Below, in pieces: positions 1 to 10,760 of a stretch of 64,000 bases of DNA; within the stretch, counting starts at the first letter, position 1; each line of letters begins with the position of its first letter. The notes beneath the pieces were generated by a model, which did not search any database, was not told the origin of the DNA, and saw only the letters and a list, made by a program, of their open reading frames with translations. The stretch is from positions 1,526,001 through 1,590,000 of the forward strand of contig PUFA01000062.1 of the NCBI GenBank assembly GCA_003508835.1. The letters are read 5' to 3'. The stretch is from Eonycteris spelaea. Its lineage: Eukaryota > Chordata > Mammalia > Chiroptera > Pteropodidae. The position numbers and the translations under genes were made by a program.

Positions 1-629
1 TTAGGCATAACTTGTCAAATGTTATACATCACTGCTGGGATGGAGCAGGAAGTGGTATGAAGTAAACTTTGTGAACAGACACAATATATTAAAATAATGA
101 AGTACAATCTAAGGATGTTTCCTTTCTCTGGAAGGATGTTAATAGTGAACAAACCTTACAAGTCACAAAAATGAATTTCTAAAAGTGACTTTACAAACCT
201 TGATTGACAAACATAGGAAGGTATTTAGACAATTCACCAACCAAAAAAATACTGATTTTCTACCTTGTGTCAGAACAATGAAAAGAAGTGGCTCACAGCG
301 TGTCCTGGAGGGGCCCCTGGAGTTGCTACAGGGGCATGCTCAAATCCCACCTCCCAGCAGCTGTGATCACATCAATGTATGTGCACTTATATCTACATCG
401 AATGGAGTTCCCCTGAGAAACAAGGTGGATCTTTGACACACTGGCACCTAATCTCATGTTAACCTAATATATTTTTACCTAAAAAAAGTTCTGTAAAACA
501 ATGTTCGAAGTAAAAATGCCTAACTTATAAGATGATAGAGAAGAGGTTTAGTAATAGGAGGTTGGATGGAAGTTAGTGGAAAGAAGACCGTCTGCATCTT
601 GTGGCATCCAGCATTAGAATTTAAGCAGG
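1..629. other. Unassigned AT-rich sequence
   Basis: I recognise no gene or repeat here. A moderately GC-richer patch around 290-370 gives a short open frame from 185 to 436, but it has no family resemblance, no splice context and no CpG enrichment. It could be the decayed 5' part of the L1 that becomes recognisable near 630. Confidence 0.4.
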
Positions 630-2316
630 TACCATCCTCTCAATTTCTCCAAATATCCTATTAACAGAGTATACTTAATACTTTTCTAATCAGTAAATTA
701 CATCTGGAAAGCAAGAAACAAAATTACAGATGTAATGATTGTCTACGTAGGAAACCAAAGAATCTCTAAAGACAAAGTCTTAGAATTAATAGGAAAGTTC
801 AGCAAGACTGTTGCACACGACACAAACATGCAAGTTAATAGTATTCCTACACATCAGAAATAATTAATTATGAAATATGATCTTTAAACATGTACCAAAA
901 GTGATAACAACAAAATTATAAAGATCTGAAGAATAAACCTAGCAAAAGATATAATGGATAAAACGAAGATACTGCAAGTAAATAAAAGAAGGCCTAATTA
1001 AATAAAAGGATACACTGTATTCAGGAATTGGAGACAATATTGTAAGGATAGCCTTTCCTCAACATTTAACTACAAACTTAATGCAGAGCTGAACTTCCAA
1101 TTATGAACAGAATTTAAAAGGTAGTTCCAAAGTTACATAAAGTGCTAGAAACAACCAAGTCAGTTTTGAAAAAAAAAAAAAAAAGGTATATGCTGTCTCA
1201 AATCCTGAGACACTATAAATTTATAATAATTAAATCGTCATGGTATTGCTGCAGGTAACAGGCACACTAAGTGAATAGAATAGACAGCCTAAAAATGGAC
1301 CACTCATATAGGAATTGGATAGTTGATAGAGTGCATTATTTGTCAATGGAAAAATAATACACAGTTTAATAAATGGATCCTGGAAGAATTGTACATCTAT
1401 ACAGAAAATGATCAACTGAGAGGCAAACCTCACATCATATACAAAAATTCCTGAAAAATGGAAAACCTAAACAGAAAAAACAAAAATTTAAACACTCCTG
1501 AAGTACACCTTGAATAATATCTGGCTTTGGGGTAGGGAACAAGTTATTAAACAAGACACGGAAAGTACAAACTAAAACAAAAGATTGATAAATATAAATC
1601 TTTTGATAAAATATTAAAACTTTTTGAAAAATTAAACCAAAGTGAAAATGCAAAACAGTCATGGAAATGGATTTTAATTGTATACAATCAAAAAATTTAG
1701 CATCAAATTATGTGAAACACTTCTATATAAATAAGAAAAACAATACTGTAGAAAAAATGGCAAAGAGATATAAACAATTCACAGATGAACAAAAATTAAT
1801 TATTGTTCAGTAAACATTTGAAAAGGTGATCAAATTCATTATTGAAAAACAAATGAAAACAATGTGATACCTATTGGATTGGTAACATTTTAAAAGTCTG
1901 TTATATGACATAAGAATACACACACACACACTTAATTGTGTTTTTTCTAACAATTTTAAACATATATTTACATATAAATCAAGTGTGCATTTAAAATACC
2001 TATGAGAGTCAAATATGAAAAAACTAACAATTGTACATATCAATCAGGAAAGATGTTTAAAAAATGCATTGAAATAATATGCACCACTTTAGGATACTGA
2101 AATCTGTAGGAAAACAGAAGGAAGAAATACAGAAAAAAATAGAGGTGATTTTTAACTATATCTTTAAGGTTTTTTTTTTATTTATTTACATAAAGAGATT
2201 AGAATAAAACATGAAAATTTTTACATCTATTAGGTTTGGATGGGATGCACATTAGTATCATTTGTACTCTTCCCTATAGTTTATCATGTTTGAAATAGTT
2301 ATACATGAAAAGTTAT
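630..2316 (+). mobile_element. Decayed L1 (L1M-type) ORF2 reverse-transcriptase to 3' UTR fragment
   Basis: This is a LINE-1 remnant on the plus strand. Around 720-800 the text follows the ORF2 reverse-transcriptase core just after the catalytic Asp-Asp (a degraded 'D-I-I-V-Y-V' stretch, then the 'NFSKVSGYK'-like region). Around 1240-1660 it follows the ORF2 C-terminal segment, and around 1740-1900 the cysteine-region text. The tail at 2235-2316 resembles old L1M 3' ends. Stops and frameshifts are frequent, so no protein can be made. The 5' limit is uncertain, and 1920-2230 is matched only loosely. Confidence 0.72.
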
Positions 2317-4128
2317 TAATTAAATCGATGAATTCAAACCATTACATACCTTAATGTGGCAAAAAACAAAGATGACTGAAAAAATTAATAAATTATACAA
2401 GTGCCTATATTAGTGGATACAATTTTATAAAATGAATTCACATATTTTATGAATTAATTCATACTTTGTATTTTTTAACTACTGTAATATTGTATTCTAA
2501 TAGCAATAACATTTTCATAGCAAGTACAAAAATTTCCCAAGGCATAAAAATTCTCCCATGCTTAATACTATGCACCTTGCAATTAGAACTGTGACTATCC
2601 TTGATTAAATTCAGGGCAGCCAAGAAAATATTTTAAACTGAATTTGTGGAGACCCAGAAAGCATTTGACATTCCTAGTAACGGTGTATCTTTGGGAATGA
2701 GAAAATATAGGCTCCCCAACAGTTGACGGCTCTTATCTGTCTCCTCCTTTTTCCTTTTAAAGCCCAGCCTTGCTTTTTCCAACTGGGAACAGACGGATAG
2801 CCCTGCGTTAATTTGCATGGCTGATGTAAATGCTAATCAATATCTGCCAAACAACATATGACAACCTATTAACATAGAGATGAGGAAATTAATTGCCATA
2901 CACTAATTCTGGAAATGACATTAAATTCGGTCAATATTTTCCATTTGTGATAGAATTAACTGCTTGAAAACTGATTAGTGAGAAGATCCAGTAGGTAGTA
3001 ATTCATACCAGAGCAAAAGTTTTTAAGTCCTGTGAAAATTATTTAGGTACATAAGAGAAATTCTGGTAGATAGCCAACAGAAAATACAACTATTCCTAAA
3101 ATTTAGCTTTTACTGAGCTGGCCCAATATTCTGGGTTCTATATCATAATTAAGAATATTCAGTGATGGTAACTTAGTGCCATAAGTTAATTAAGGCTGCA
3201 TAATTAATATTTTTATTTGATTTTTATAACTCAGTGTTACATACCAATTAATAATTTAGCAGCAACAGTTTTAAAGAGCTTCAAATTGTTATTGAAAGTA
3301 AGCCATCATTGTACATTAGCTATTTTAAATTATCTTTTACTGCCACACCTGGGGGGTGATTCTTGCTTTAGTCAACTTAATTGATCAAAGAGAATTAAAT
3401 TTATTATTGACTCAGCAACAAAGTTGGTCAAAATATTAATGACTATCAGAGGCTGAGTAGCCTATTAAACTCATTAATATGTAATCTAACATTTGTGCTG
3501 ATTTTAAAAATACCGTTAAGTAATGAGTATGATCGTGGTTAGCAATGGCATCTCTGGAATTTCTGTATCTGAGGGGTTCAGTAACTGTAATCCATCTGAG
3601 AGTAGAGGATTTGTCTTGAGCATTTGTATAAGAAGCACATATAGTTTTTGTAAAGATGGTATATTTATTGAAGTGGCTTCATGGGGGTTGTTGGAGATTA
3701 GGAAGGAGCTTAAGCCCTTCCACCTCTTCCTCCAATCCCCCACATACCTGTTTTTAATTTTACCACATCAAATTCATAATATTCCTTTCATTTTAGTTAA
3801 TAAAAATATATTTACACACCATATATGGTTTCTTTTTCCTTTCAAGTTGCTCAAGGATATGAAAATGTATTTGTAATATTATTTGGTAATATTTAGATTA
3901 GGAATTGAGGCCAAGAAGGCTGGAAGCAAAAGTATGTAGTTGAGTTGGGAGGAAGGGTGACAAGAGAGGAAATTCAGGGGACTTAGCAGAACAGCCTTAG
4001 TTACACTTTGGTTTATGATGTGCTTTGAGGACTCACTGATTCTCCAATCTGAAAAATTCTTTTTTTATTACCCTTTTATGTAGAATGCACCACAGCTAAA
4101 AAGCAAATATTCCTTGGAGGCAAAAATA
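2317..4128. other. Repeat-poor unique sequence
   Basis: No transposon or exon was recognised. The part from about 2815 to 3520 is notable for clustered homeodomain-type and octamer-like motifs and has its own entry. The overlapping open frames at 3516-3743 and 3523-3876 lie on opposite strands over the same bases and show no domain. Confidence 0.45.
2815..3520. promoter_or_regulatory. Candidate conserved noncoding element (homeodomain motif cluster)
   Basis: This 700-base, repeat-free segment has many homeodomain-type cores. TTAATTAA lies at 3186-3193, TAATTAAT at 3201-3208, CAATTAAT at 3245-3252 and a CTTAATTGATCAAAG run at 3376-3390, with further ATTAAT cores near 3436 and 3473. Two octamer-like words (ATTTGCAT and ATGCTAAT) sit close together near 2810-2840. 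This dense TAAT/octamer vocabulary is common in developmental enhancers of vertebrate gene deserts. Function is inferred from motif content only, and in AT-rich DNA such motifs also arise by chance. Confidence 0.35.
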
Positions 4129-4303
4129 TAGGCATATCTCAGAGACACTGAGGGTTCAGATTCAAACCACTGCAATAAAGTGAGTATCATAATACAACAA
4201 GTCATAATATTTTTGCTGGTGGAGGGTGTTGACTTCAGTTTGTAAAAATGCAACACCTATGAAGAACAATAAAATGAAGCACAATAAAATGAGATTTGTC
4301 TGC
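4129..4303 (-). mobile_element. Tigger1-type (TcMar) DNA transposon remnant, internally deleted
   Basis: Both ends match the Tigger1 terminal inverted repeat. The left end reads GGCATATCTCAGAGACACT from 4131, and the right end carries the repeated 'CAATAAAATGA' units that finish near 4303. An internal piece at about 4215-4230 (TTTGCTGGTGGAGGGTGTTG) matches Tigger1 just inside its end. At about 175 bp against roughly 2.4 kb for the full element, almost all of the transposase gene is missing. Tigger elements are ancient in placental mammals and inactive. Confidence 0.78.
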
Positions 4304-4373
4304 AGAGTCATTTTTGATTATTAGAACCTTTGGATATCTTTTGTTGTCTGATTTGTCAAAACCATTAATATCT

Positions 4374-4690
4374 GTTTTGGTTATCTATTGCTGCATAGGG
4401 AGTTATTTCAGGCTTTGTGGCTTAAATAACTCTATTATCTCACCTATTGTGTGAGTAGGGGATTTAAAAGAGGCTTTGCAGGGTGGTTCTAGCTCTGAGT
4501 CACCCAGATGTCAGCTGGGCTGCAGTTAATGAAGGCTTGACTGGGGCAGAAAGATCCACTTCCAAGCTGGCTGACCCGCACAGCTGTCATCAGAGACCAC
4601 GGTTCCTTGCCCTGTGAGCCTCTAGCAGGGCTTCATGAGTTTCTTCACAGCATGGTCATTGGATTTCTTCAGAGACATGATCTCAGTAAA
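4374..4690 (-). mobile_element. MLT1 (ERVL-MaLR) LTR, partial
   Basis: On the minus strand this is an MLT1-class LTR. Seen on the plus strand, it begins with GGTTATCTATTGCTGCATA, the reverse complement of the LTR 3' end, followed by the 'GTGGCTTAAATAAC' block. Near 4540 comes TTGACTGGGGCAGAAAGATC with CACTTCCAAGCTGGCTGACC, both typical MLT1 landmarks. The U3-proximal part is absent or decayed. MaLR LTRs are ancient non-coding retrotransposon relics. Confidence 0.8.
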
Positions 4691-4842
4691 AAAGGAAAAG
4701 ACTATAATACAAGTGAATTTTCATGAAAAAAAAAGAGGGAGGGAGGGAGAGAATAGGTTTAAAAGAACTCATTTACAAATGAAAGAAGAAATCTGTACTC
4801 AAGTTTGAACAAAAAAAATTGTTTAACCAAAAAAACAAATTT

Positions 4843-4846
<4 letters not shown>

Positions 4847-4875
<29 letters not shown>
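4847..4875. repeat. Poly(T) tract, 29 bp
   Basis: This is an uninterrupted run of 29 T. It could be the poly(A) tail of a minus-strand retroelement, but no recognisable element body was seen next to it. Just upstream, near 4733-4752, lies a short GGGA-rich stretch. Confidence 0.9.
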
Positions 4876-4879
<4 letters not shown>

Positions 4880-6235
4880 ATTCTTATGTGCATTGTGAAT
4901 TTGGAAAGGAGGAATATATTTTGTAGGCATTGTTAACTAACCTGACACTGGCTTAAGAAATCTTTAGGGTTCTTTTGATAAGATTCAGTAAGTAGAGACA
5001 GGTGGGAGATACACATTTCTTCCTTACTGCCTTAATACCAACAGGAATATTACAAGAAATGTAAGTTTTAGACAAAATTCTGCCAATCATTCAGACTTAT
5101 TTACAAGTTGACTCAATGAGCTATCACCGCTTCAGCATCCATCAAATCAGATTTATCAACAGAATTTTTATGAAGTAGGAGGACACAGAACTAAAGATGT
5201 TAATATTGAGCTCCATGATGAAAGGCTAGCTGAGCTTGGAAGATTCTTATTTATGAATGAAAAGTTATTACCAATGTATCTTGTGTTAGTTGGCAAATCA
5301 CCAATGGGTTTGAGTTCCTGACCAGAGCAGGTCCATGCTGACTAACCACCTCTAGAAGCTGGATTAAAATCAACTTACATACATATATATCACACTCTTT
5401 CTGTTAAACTGTCATGACATAGAAATAGCATTTTCCAAGTATTTTACCATAGCCTTCTTTCTTTCTTCAAAGAGTTTGTGAGACTAATATTTTTAGAAAA
5501 AATAAGGAAAAATTCTGCTCTAGCAAGGAAAACGGTCAAGAAGTAAGAGGTCCGGGTGACCAAAAAGAAACTGGCTCCTAAAGAGAAATCGATGAAATTA
5601 CAATGGAAAAATCAATAATGATAGATGCTAACAAGACTCCCTGAATCTCAGTCTCCTAATGAAGAAGCTATAAGAGTTGAACAATTTTCAGTAATAAGAA
5701 GGTGTTATTCATCAGGGCACACCTAAAGCAGGAAGTGGTTGAAAAAAAGCCCAAGTTTCTACAGCAAATAGCAGAGCTTTTACTAAAAGCCAGACCAGTG
5801 CTATTTCTTTTGAACTTAACCAAGTACAATGTCCTGTAACATCACAAGAGAAAAATGTGAGCAATGCTAAATAAAACTTCCCAAATTTTCAAAACCCACA
5901 CCAGCATTAGGTCTATAGGAGAGAAACAACTATAGAGGAAGATGCCAATCTGAAATATGACATGTCTTCTGCAGTCTGATAAGTTCTTCTCATTACAAAC
6001 CCACGCCAAACCCAGTGTACTTGTGAGTCATTAAAATAATAAGAGCAATACCTGTTCTTTTACTAGATTCCACTCCCTCATCATGTTTGGTTTTACAGCC
6101 AGACATTTGCCCATAGAGGGAACAGCCTGGCTCTTCACAGTATAAGAAAATTTGTCAAACCTTACTACTTACTATTTATGTCCCTTTATTATCATTTGTT
6201 TCTGTGCAAGTTATGAAATCACTTTGTATGTTTTT
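4876..6235. other. Unassigned AT-rich sequence
   Basis: I recognise no gene, exon or repeat. Composition is mixed AT-rich with several A-rich runs that could be decayed L1 or other old repeats beyond what can be identified by eye. Confidence 0.4.
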
Positions 6236-6692
6236 TGAAGGAATGCCTTCATCACTATTTGTGAGGCTAAATCAAACATAGGCCTTCCACAAACACAGAA
6301 GACAAGAGGACTGCTTGGTCAGCAGCCCCAAGGAGGACAATGAAGAGTTTTCTGGACTGTGCTTACTCCCAAGGACATTTCCTGCTGTTCCCATGGACAT
6401 TATCTGCTCACTCCACTCAAGGATGCAGCTGGTCTGCCGTCCTCCCAAGTGTTAGCTATGCAGCACATTCTGCTGTCACCCACAGAAGACCCTTGCTCCC
6501 CTGGATGAGGTCATCTCCCGCCCCTCTGCTCACATATAAAACATTGCCTGCTCTTGGCCAATTGCCTTTTCTGCAGCTTCAAGGACCAAGTGCTGAAGCT
6601 TTGCCGCATCGTTAGTAATAAATGGCGTGTCTCACTCCTCCGGGCCTCCTGGTGATGTTTTCGGAATGTTCAAAGCTCAGGTGTAGGTTTCA
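6236..6692 (+). mobile_element. LTR-like sequence (probable old solo ERV LTR), boundaries uncertain
   Basis: This GC-richer segment reads like a plus-strand retroviral LTR. There is a TATA box (CATATAAAAC, about 6531-6540), and about 75 bp later a poly(A) signal AATAAA near 6617. A T/GT-rich tail follows (GGCGTGTCTCACTCCTC and on to about 6670). A pyrimidine-rich, G/C-mixed upstream part would be U3. I could not find terminal TG/CA with matching target duplications, so the limits are approximate and the family is unnamed. The open frame at 6340-6615 lies inside it and looks incidental. Confidence 0.45.
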
Positions 6693-7084
6693 GGCCTGGA
6701 GCTCCTGCGTTATAGCATGATTGTTTGTTTCTGCTTCCAAACGTTTCTCAAAAGTTATCATTTTCAGAAAAATGTGTTTCATGTCCGTATCTCTTTCCTA
6801 AAATGGGCCTGGTGAATCACTAATTCAATACATCTGCAATATAGATCTACAGAAGAGAAATTTAATCTGCAGAATTCAATCAAATCCATTAGAGTGGGAA
6901 CTTGTCAAAAAGCTATGGAGTTACTTCTGAGACAAACAACAGGCATCACATGGTTCACCGCTGTTGTCAGATGCAGAGGCGGATTGGGTGCATGGACTTT
7001 TATTTATGGGCACAGGGATGAGATTTCATTACACTGTAGCAGAGGAAGAGCAAATAGGAGTGTAGGAGGAAAGTGGGCAGGGTT
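6693..7084. other. Unassigned sequence
   Basis: No feature was recognised. The open frame at 6894-7181 runs on into the MIR that follows and so is not a gene. Confidence 0.4.
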
Positions 7085-7345
7085 GATAATAACAATATAC
7101 AAACGCAACATTGATGGCTACCATTTATTGCATGCTTACTCACTTCTGAGAACCGTATTACATATTTTTACAAGAACTTAGTCCTTGCAAAAAAAATGAA
7201 AACCAAAAAACCCCACTTATCTAATATTAGCATTTTGTTACAGCTGAGAATATTGCAGCTTTCCATTGCCACACAACAAATAGGTAAAAGAGCTTCAATT
7301 TGGACCTAAATCCAAAGCCCAGATTCTCAACCACTATGCTCTAAG
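7085..7345 (-). mobile_element. MIR SINE, near full length
   Basis: This is a tRNA-derived MIR element on the minus strand. Seen on the plus strand, it opens with ATAATAACAATATAC and 'CATTTATTGCATGCTTAC', the complement of the MIR 3' end. It passes through a decayed 'CACACAACAAATAGGTAAAAG' core and ends with CTCAACCACTATGCTCTAAG, the complement of the tRNA-like 5' end. MIRs are inactive but often persist in mammalian regulatory DNA. Confidence 0.8.
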
Positions 7346-9510
7346 TCTTGTGAAGCTAAATGTTCTCCTGAAATGGAAATCTCTGTCCTTTTTCCATCCA
7401 ATTTGGGCATTTGGTAGCCTAGAGCAGCACAAGACAACTAGGGGTGGAGTGGGCAGCAGAGATACTCTGAGGAGGTGGATTTACAGCAGAGCTGCGCTGC
7501 ACAGAGCCCACTTTATCCACACAGACCATGCATGGCTTTGGAGAAACCCACGTCCTACAGCGCAGATTTAACTTAAGTTCCCACAGATCACCAAATATAC
7601 TCTCAGTAGAGGAGGTAAAATTCAGTTAAATAGGAATTTGCCCCAAATGCATGTTGCTTATTCTCTAATAGCCTCAGTCTTTAGAACGACTTTGCCAGGT
7701 ATCTGAAAAAAAAATTACATTTTCTTTTGACAATTGCTTTCATTAAACCCCAGTCTCTATGTTTACCGTTCTTTTTGTTATTTCTTTCTCTCTCTCTTTT
7801 TTTCTACAAATCAGATAACTTCCCTTGGAAATAACTCTACAGAATTTGTATATAGCTAATTGAACTTTAGAACCTTCTGCCTCAGTGTGTGCTCCTGAAA
7901 AAAAAGAGGAAATTAACTGTGACTTAGAACACTCTAACTCATCTGTCATCCAGCTGGAAGGAAAGTAGAGCACACTGTGGAAAGTACATCTATTTTTTTT
8001 CCATTTATCTTAAAAATATCATTTTCTTCTAAACAAAAATAATATTTACCTATGTATTAGCATTAAATAGAATTTATTTTACCTACTTTCAAAAGTTTCT
8101 CCCTCCTTAGGGGGATTGTAAAGACAATGTTTCTCTTTTGTTCTAAATAATTGAGTGATGTTTGAAGTTGACAGGATATTGATTGGTTGGGAATATCCAT
8201 GACCCTCCTTCCTCACTTGAGAGAAAGAAAGGAATCTCCAAAAGGAAAAATGTTGTTGGTACTGTGTGTCAGGCATGCAGAAATATCACTGAGATTTAGG
8301 AACAAGGCTCATAAGGTCTTCTTTTCCCTCTGGAAGTTACAAAATTAAAACTTATTCCTCTTTCCCAAAGATTTATGTTAATTCAATCAATAAAGAAGAC
8401 ACATACCCTTGATGATAACACTAATATGAAAGATGTCTGAGAAAGACCCATTCTCAGCAGTATTTCATCTGCCCATAATGGATGGACCCAAATTCTGAAG
8501 AATCCTTTAGAGAAGTTCAAAGGCATTAGAAGTTTAATAATTACCAATAGCTAATTATTCTGTTGACTTTCTCAACTTTTAAAATAATCTCACAAATGCA
8601 ATAGGCAATAGTAATGAAAATGAATACACAACCTCCCCCTACTTTCTAGTGTGTTGAGTCAGCTTTGTTATGCACAAAAGTGATCCTGAGAAAGTAGAGC
8701 TGAAGTCCAGCCTGCAAACTTCATGGGGTCAGTCTGTATGATGCGGGTTCTGTTTAGATATGTAGTATCCTGTGGGAGGTGACAGGACCAGCAGGCAGGC
8801 AATGGGAATGTGTGGATAAGTCAAAGAGAAAGATTTGTTTTTCAGTACCAAGACTGTGAAAGTTTAAAGAAAAAACACAATACCTGTTTCTACAGTTCAA
8901 GAGAATCTTTGTTGGAAACTGAAAATGTTTGATATGGACAGAGAGAACTTTTAAGATTTTTGTTAAACATGAATATATGATAACTACTCAAACCCCACTC
9001 AACCTTCACTTTGGTGTTTTCTTAAGACACCTAATAGAGATTTAAATATCTTTTAATATTATTTTTTCTGTTAGACTGCTCTTTTTATGAATGAGATGTG
9101 TTACTACATGAACCCTCCATTATATTATAGATTGCATTGGTAACTTTTAAGGCACTGGTTTCCAACAGTCCCTCCAGCCCCTGCTTCTTTTCCAAAAGTA
9201 AAAAAAAAATAAAAAAATAAAAGATTAATAACAGGCACTATCTTTGAAAAGAATATTTACATATGATTAGTTCTTTTTTTCTTTTACATTCAAAGCTTTA
9301 ATAATTTATTATAGAGAGAGCTAATGGAAATTGATAGGAAAACCATTGAAGTTGAATAGGGAAATAGTAACAGCATAAACATTTCATGAAAGAGGACATA
9401 ACATAAACAAATATGAAAAAAATGATTTATTTTCAGCATAGAATTTTAAGAAAATATTTGCATGACATACAAATACTTGATATATACTATGTTTACATTG
9501 ATATATAAAT
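7346..9510. other. Unassigned AT-rich sequence
   Basis: No gene or identifiable repeat was seen in this 2 kb. It contains an A-rich simple stretch at about 9199-9221 and several short unrelated open frames on both strands. Fragments of very old LINEs cannot be excluded. Confidence 0.4.
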
Positions 9511-9514
9511 ACAT

Positions 9515-9515
9515 A

Positions 9516-9554
<39 letters not shown>
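9515..9554. repeat. (GATA)n/(GA)n microsatellite
   Basis: A compound simple repeat: about four GATA units from 9516, then about 13 uninterrupted GA units to 9554. It probably varies in length between individuals. Confidence 0.93.
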
Positions 9555-10329
9555 GTAAGATAGAGATACATATGTTTCAAAGAGTTATATCTCTTTGGCT
9601 TTTCAGCATCAATGGTGACTTTCCTTAGAGTAGCCCATTTCCCACATTCTCCTGTTGGCAGGACTAGAGGCTCCTTCTACCAGATATTTCCCGTCCCTGC
9701 TCCAGTATGCCAGGAAGTAAGCACATGAACTTAAACTGTGCCAATCAAATGTTCATACTGTGAATCTGGCTCTTGACTGTAATGACAGAAGGCCAGAAGA
9801 AATGGCCGAAGTTTGTTTATTGTAACAATGAACACCGAGTATTTCATGCTTTTAAGAATGTCAGCAGCTGCCAGTCTGTCTTCAGCCTCACTTAGAATCC
9901 TTCTCCCCATGTATATGTAACAAATTTCTCTTCTTAGTTAAATTAGCCAATCTATTTAATACTTGTTTGCAAATAACCATAACAACACCTATATATTTTA
10001 GTTGCATTTTAAAACTCACTTTTTTCTGAATCATTGGACTTAATGTGCAAACAGCTTAACACTTAAATGTCATGAACTATTGCTTCATATATATGTTATC
10101 ACAGCAAACAGCTAATTAAGATAGAGTAGTCATAATAGAGTCATTCTGAAAATGAGTATATATGGTTGGTGGGTGCGTTTGCAACATCATCACTGTCAGC
10201 CTATTCTTGAATTATAAATTTTGTTTATTGTATTATTGAGAACTTTGCCAGGACAGACTCCCTAAAAGATGGAATAGGCTGTGAGCTACATAGATGCAGA
10301 TGCAGGACATGGTCCTCATTTTTTTGACA
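9555..10329. other. Unassigned sequence
   Basis: No feature could be assigned. The stretch 9600-9900 is somewhat GC-richer than its flanks and has CCAATCAAATG at about 9741. It could be an old LTR or DNA transposon, but I could not match it to a family. Confidence 0.35.
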
Positions 10330-10490
10330 AGCAAGATTAGTCCATAGATCAGCATCATCATCCCCTGGCAATTGTTAGAAATGCACAGCCTCATGCCTTA
10401 CTCTTGATCTGCTGACCCAGAATCTGCGTTTAGAAAGACTTCAGTGGACATCCACTTGCACATTACAGTTTAAGAAATTCTATTCCAACT
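10330..10490. mobile_element. hAT-Charlie nonautonomous element (MER5/MER20-like)
   Basis: The text follows the well-known short hAT-Charlie family whose core reads 'AGCATCACCTGG...TTGTTAGAAATGCA'. Here it is ATCAGCATCATCATCCCCTG followed by TTGTTAGAAATGCACAGCC. Later come 'GACCCAGAATCTGCGTTTAGA' and a degraded terminal 'TTTAAGAAATTCT'. The exact subfamily name is uncertain because several share this text. Inactive ancient element. Confidence 0.7.
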
Positions 10491-10599
10491 CAGTTTGCAT
10501 TATCATTTTATCAAATTACTACTACTTTAGTCTTTGCTCTAAATATAACAGTAGACTGTCTCTGTGTAGATCTTTTTCAAAGCCCTTTAATATCAGTTT

Positions 10600-10760
10600 T
10601 TTCTCATTTACTAATCTTGTGAGACATGGGCAGATAATATTGCTTCCTTCTAGAAAGGCAAGAACTGAAGCCTAGAGAAGCTGACTGGTGAGGTCACTGC
10701 TGTTTAGTGGCACAGTCGGGATTAGCGCCCAGGAGTCTTCATCTAAAGCAAAGGTGCTGG
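10600..10760 (-). mobile_element. MIR SINE fragment
   Basis: The minus-strand MIR core is recognisable. The plus strand reads 'AACTGAAGCCTAGAGAAGCTGACTGGTGAGGTCACTGCTG', close to the complement of the MIR 'CCTCAGTTTCC...TGACCTTGGGCAAG' region. It is followed by 'GGCACAGTCGGGATTAGCGCCCAGG', the complement of the B-box-proximal segment. Confidence 0.72.

Noticed and set aside
3523..3876. 117-codon plus-strand frame overlapping a 75-codon minus-strand frame
   Set aside because: Overlapping antisense frames in AT-rich DNA with no domain; 3516-3743 is open on both strands, which is a chance pattern.
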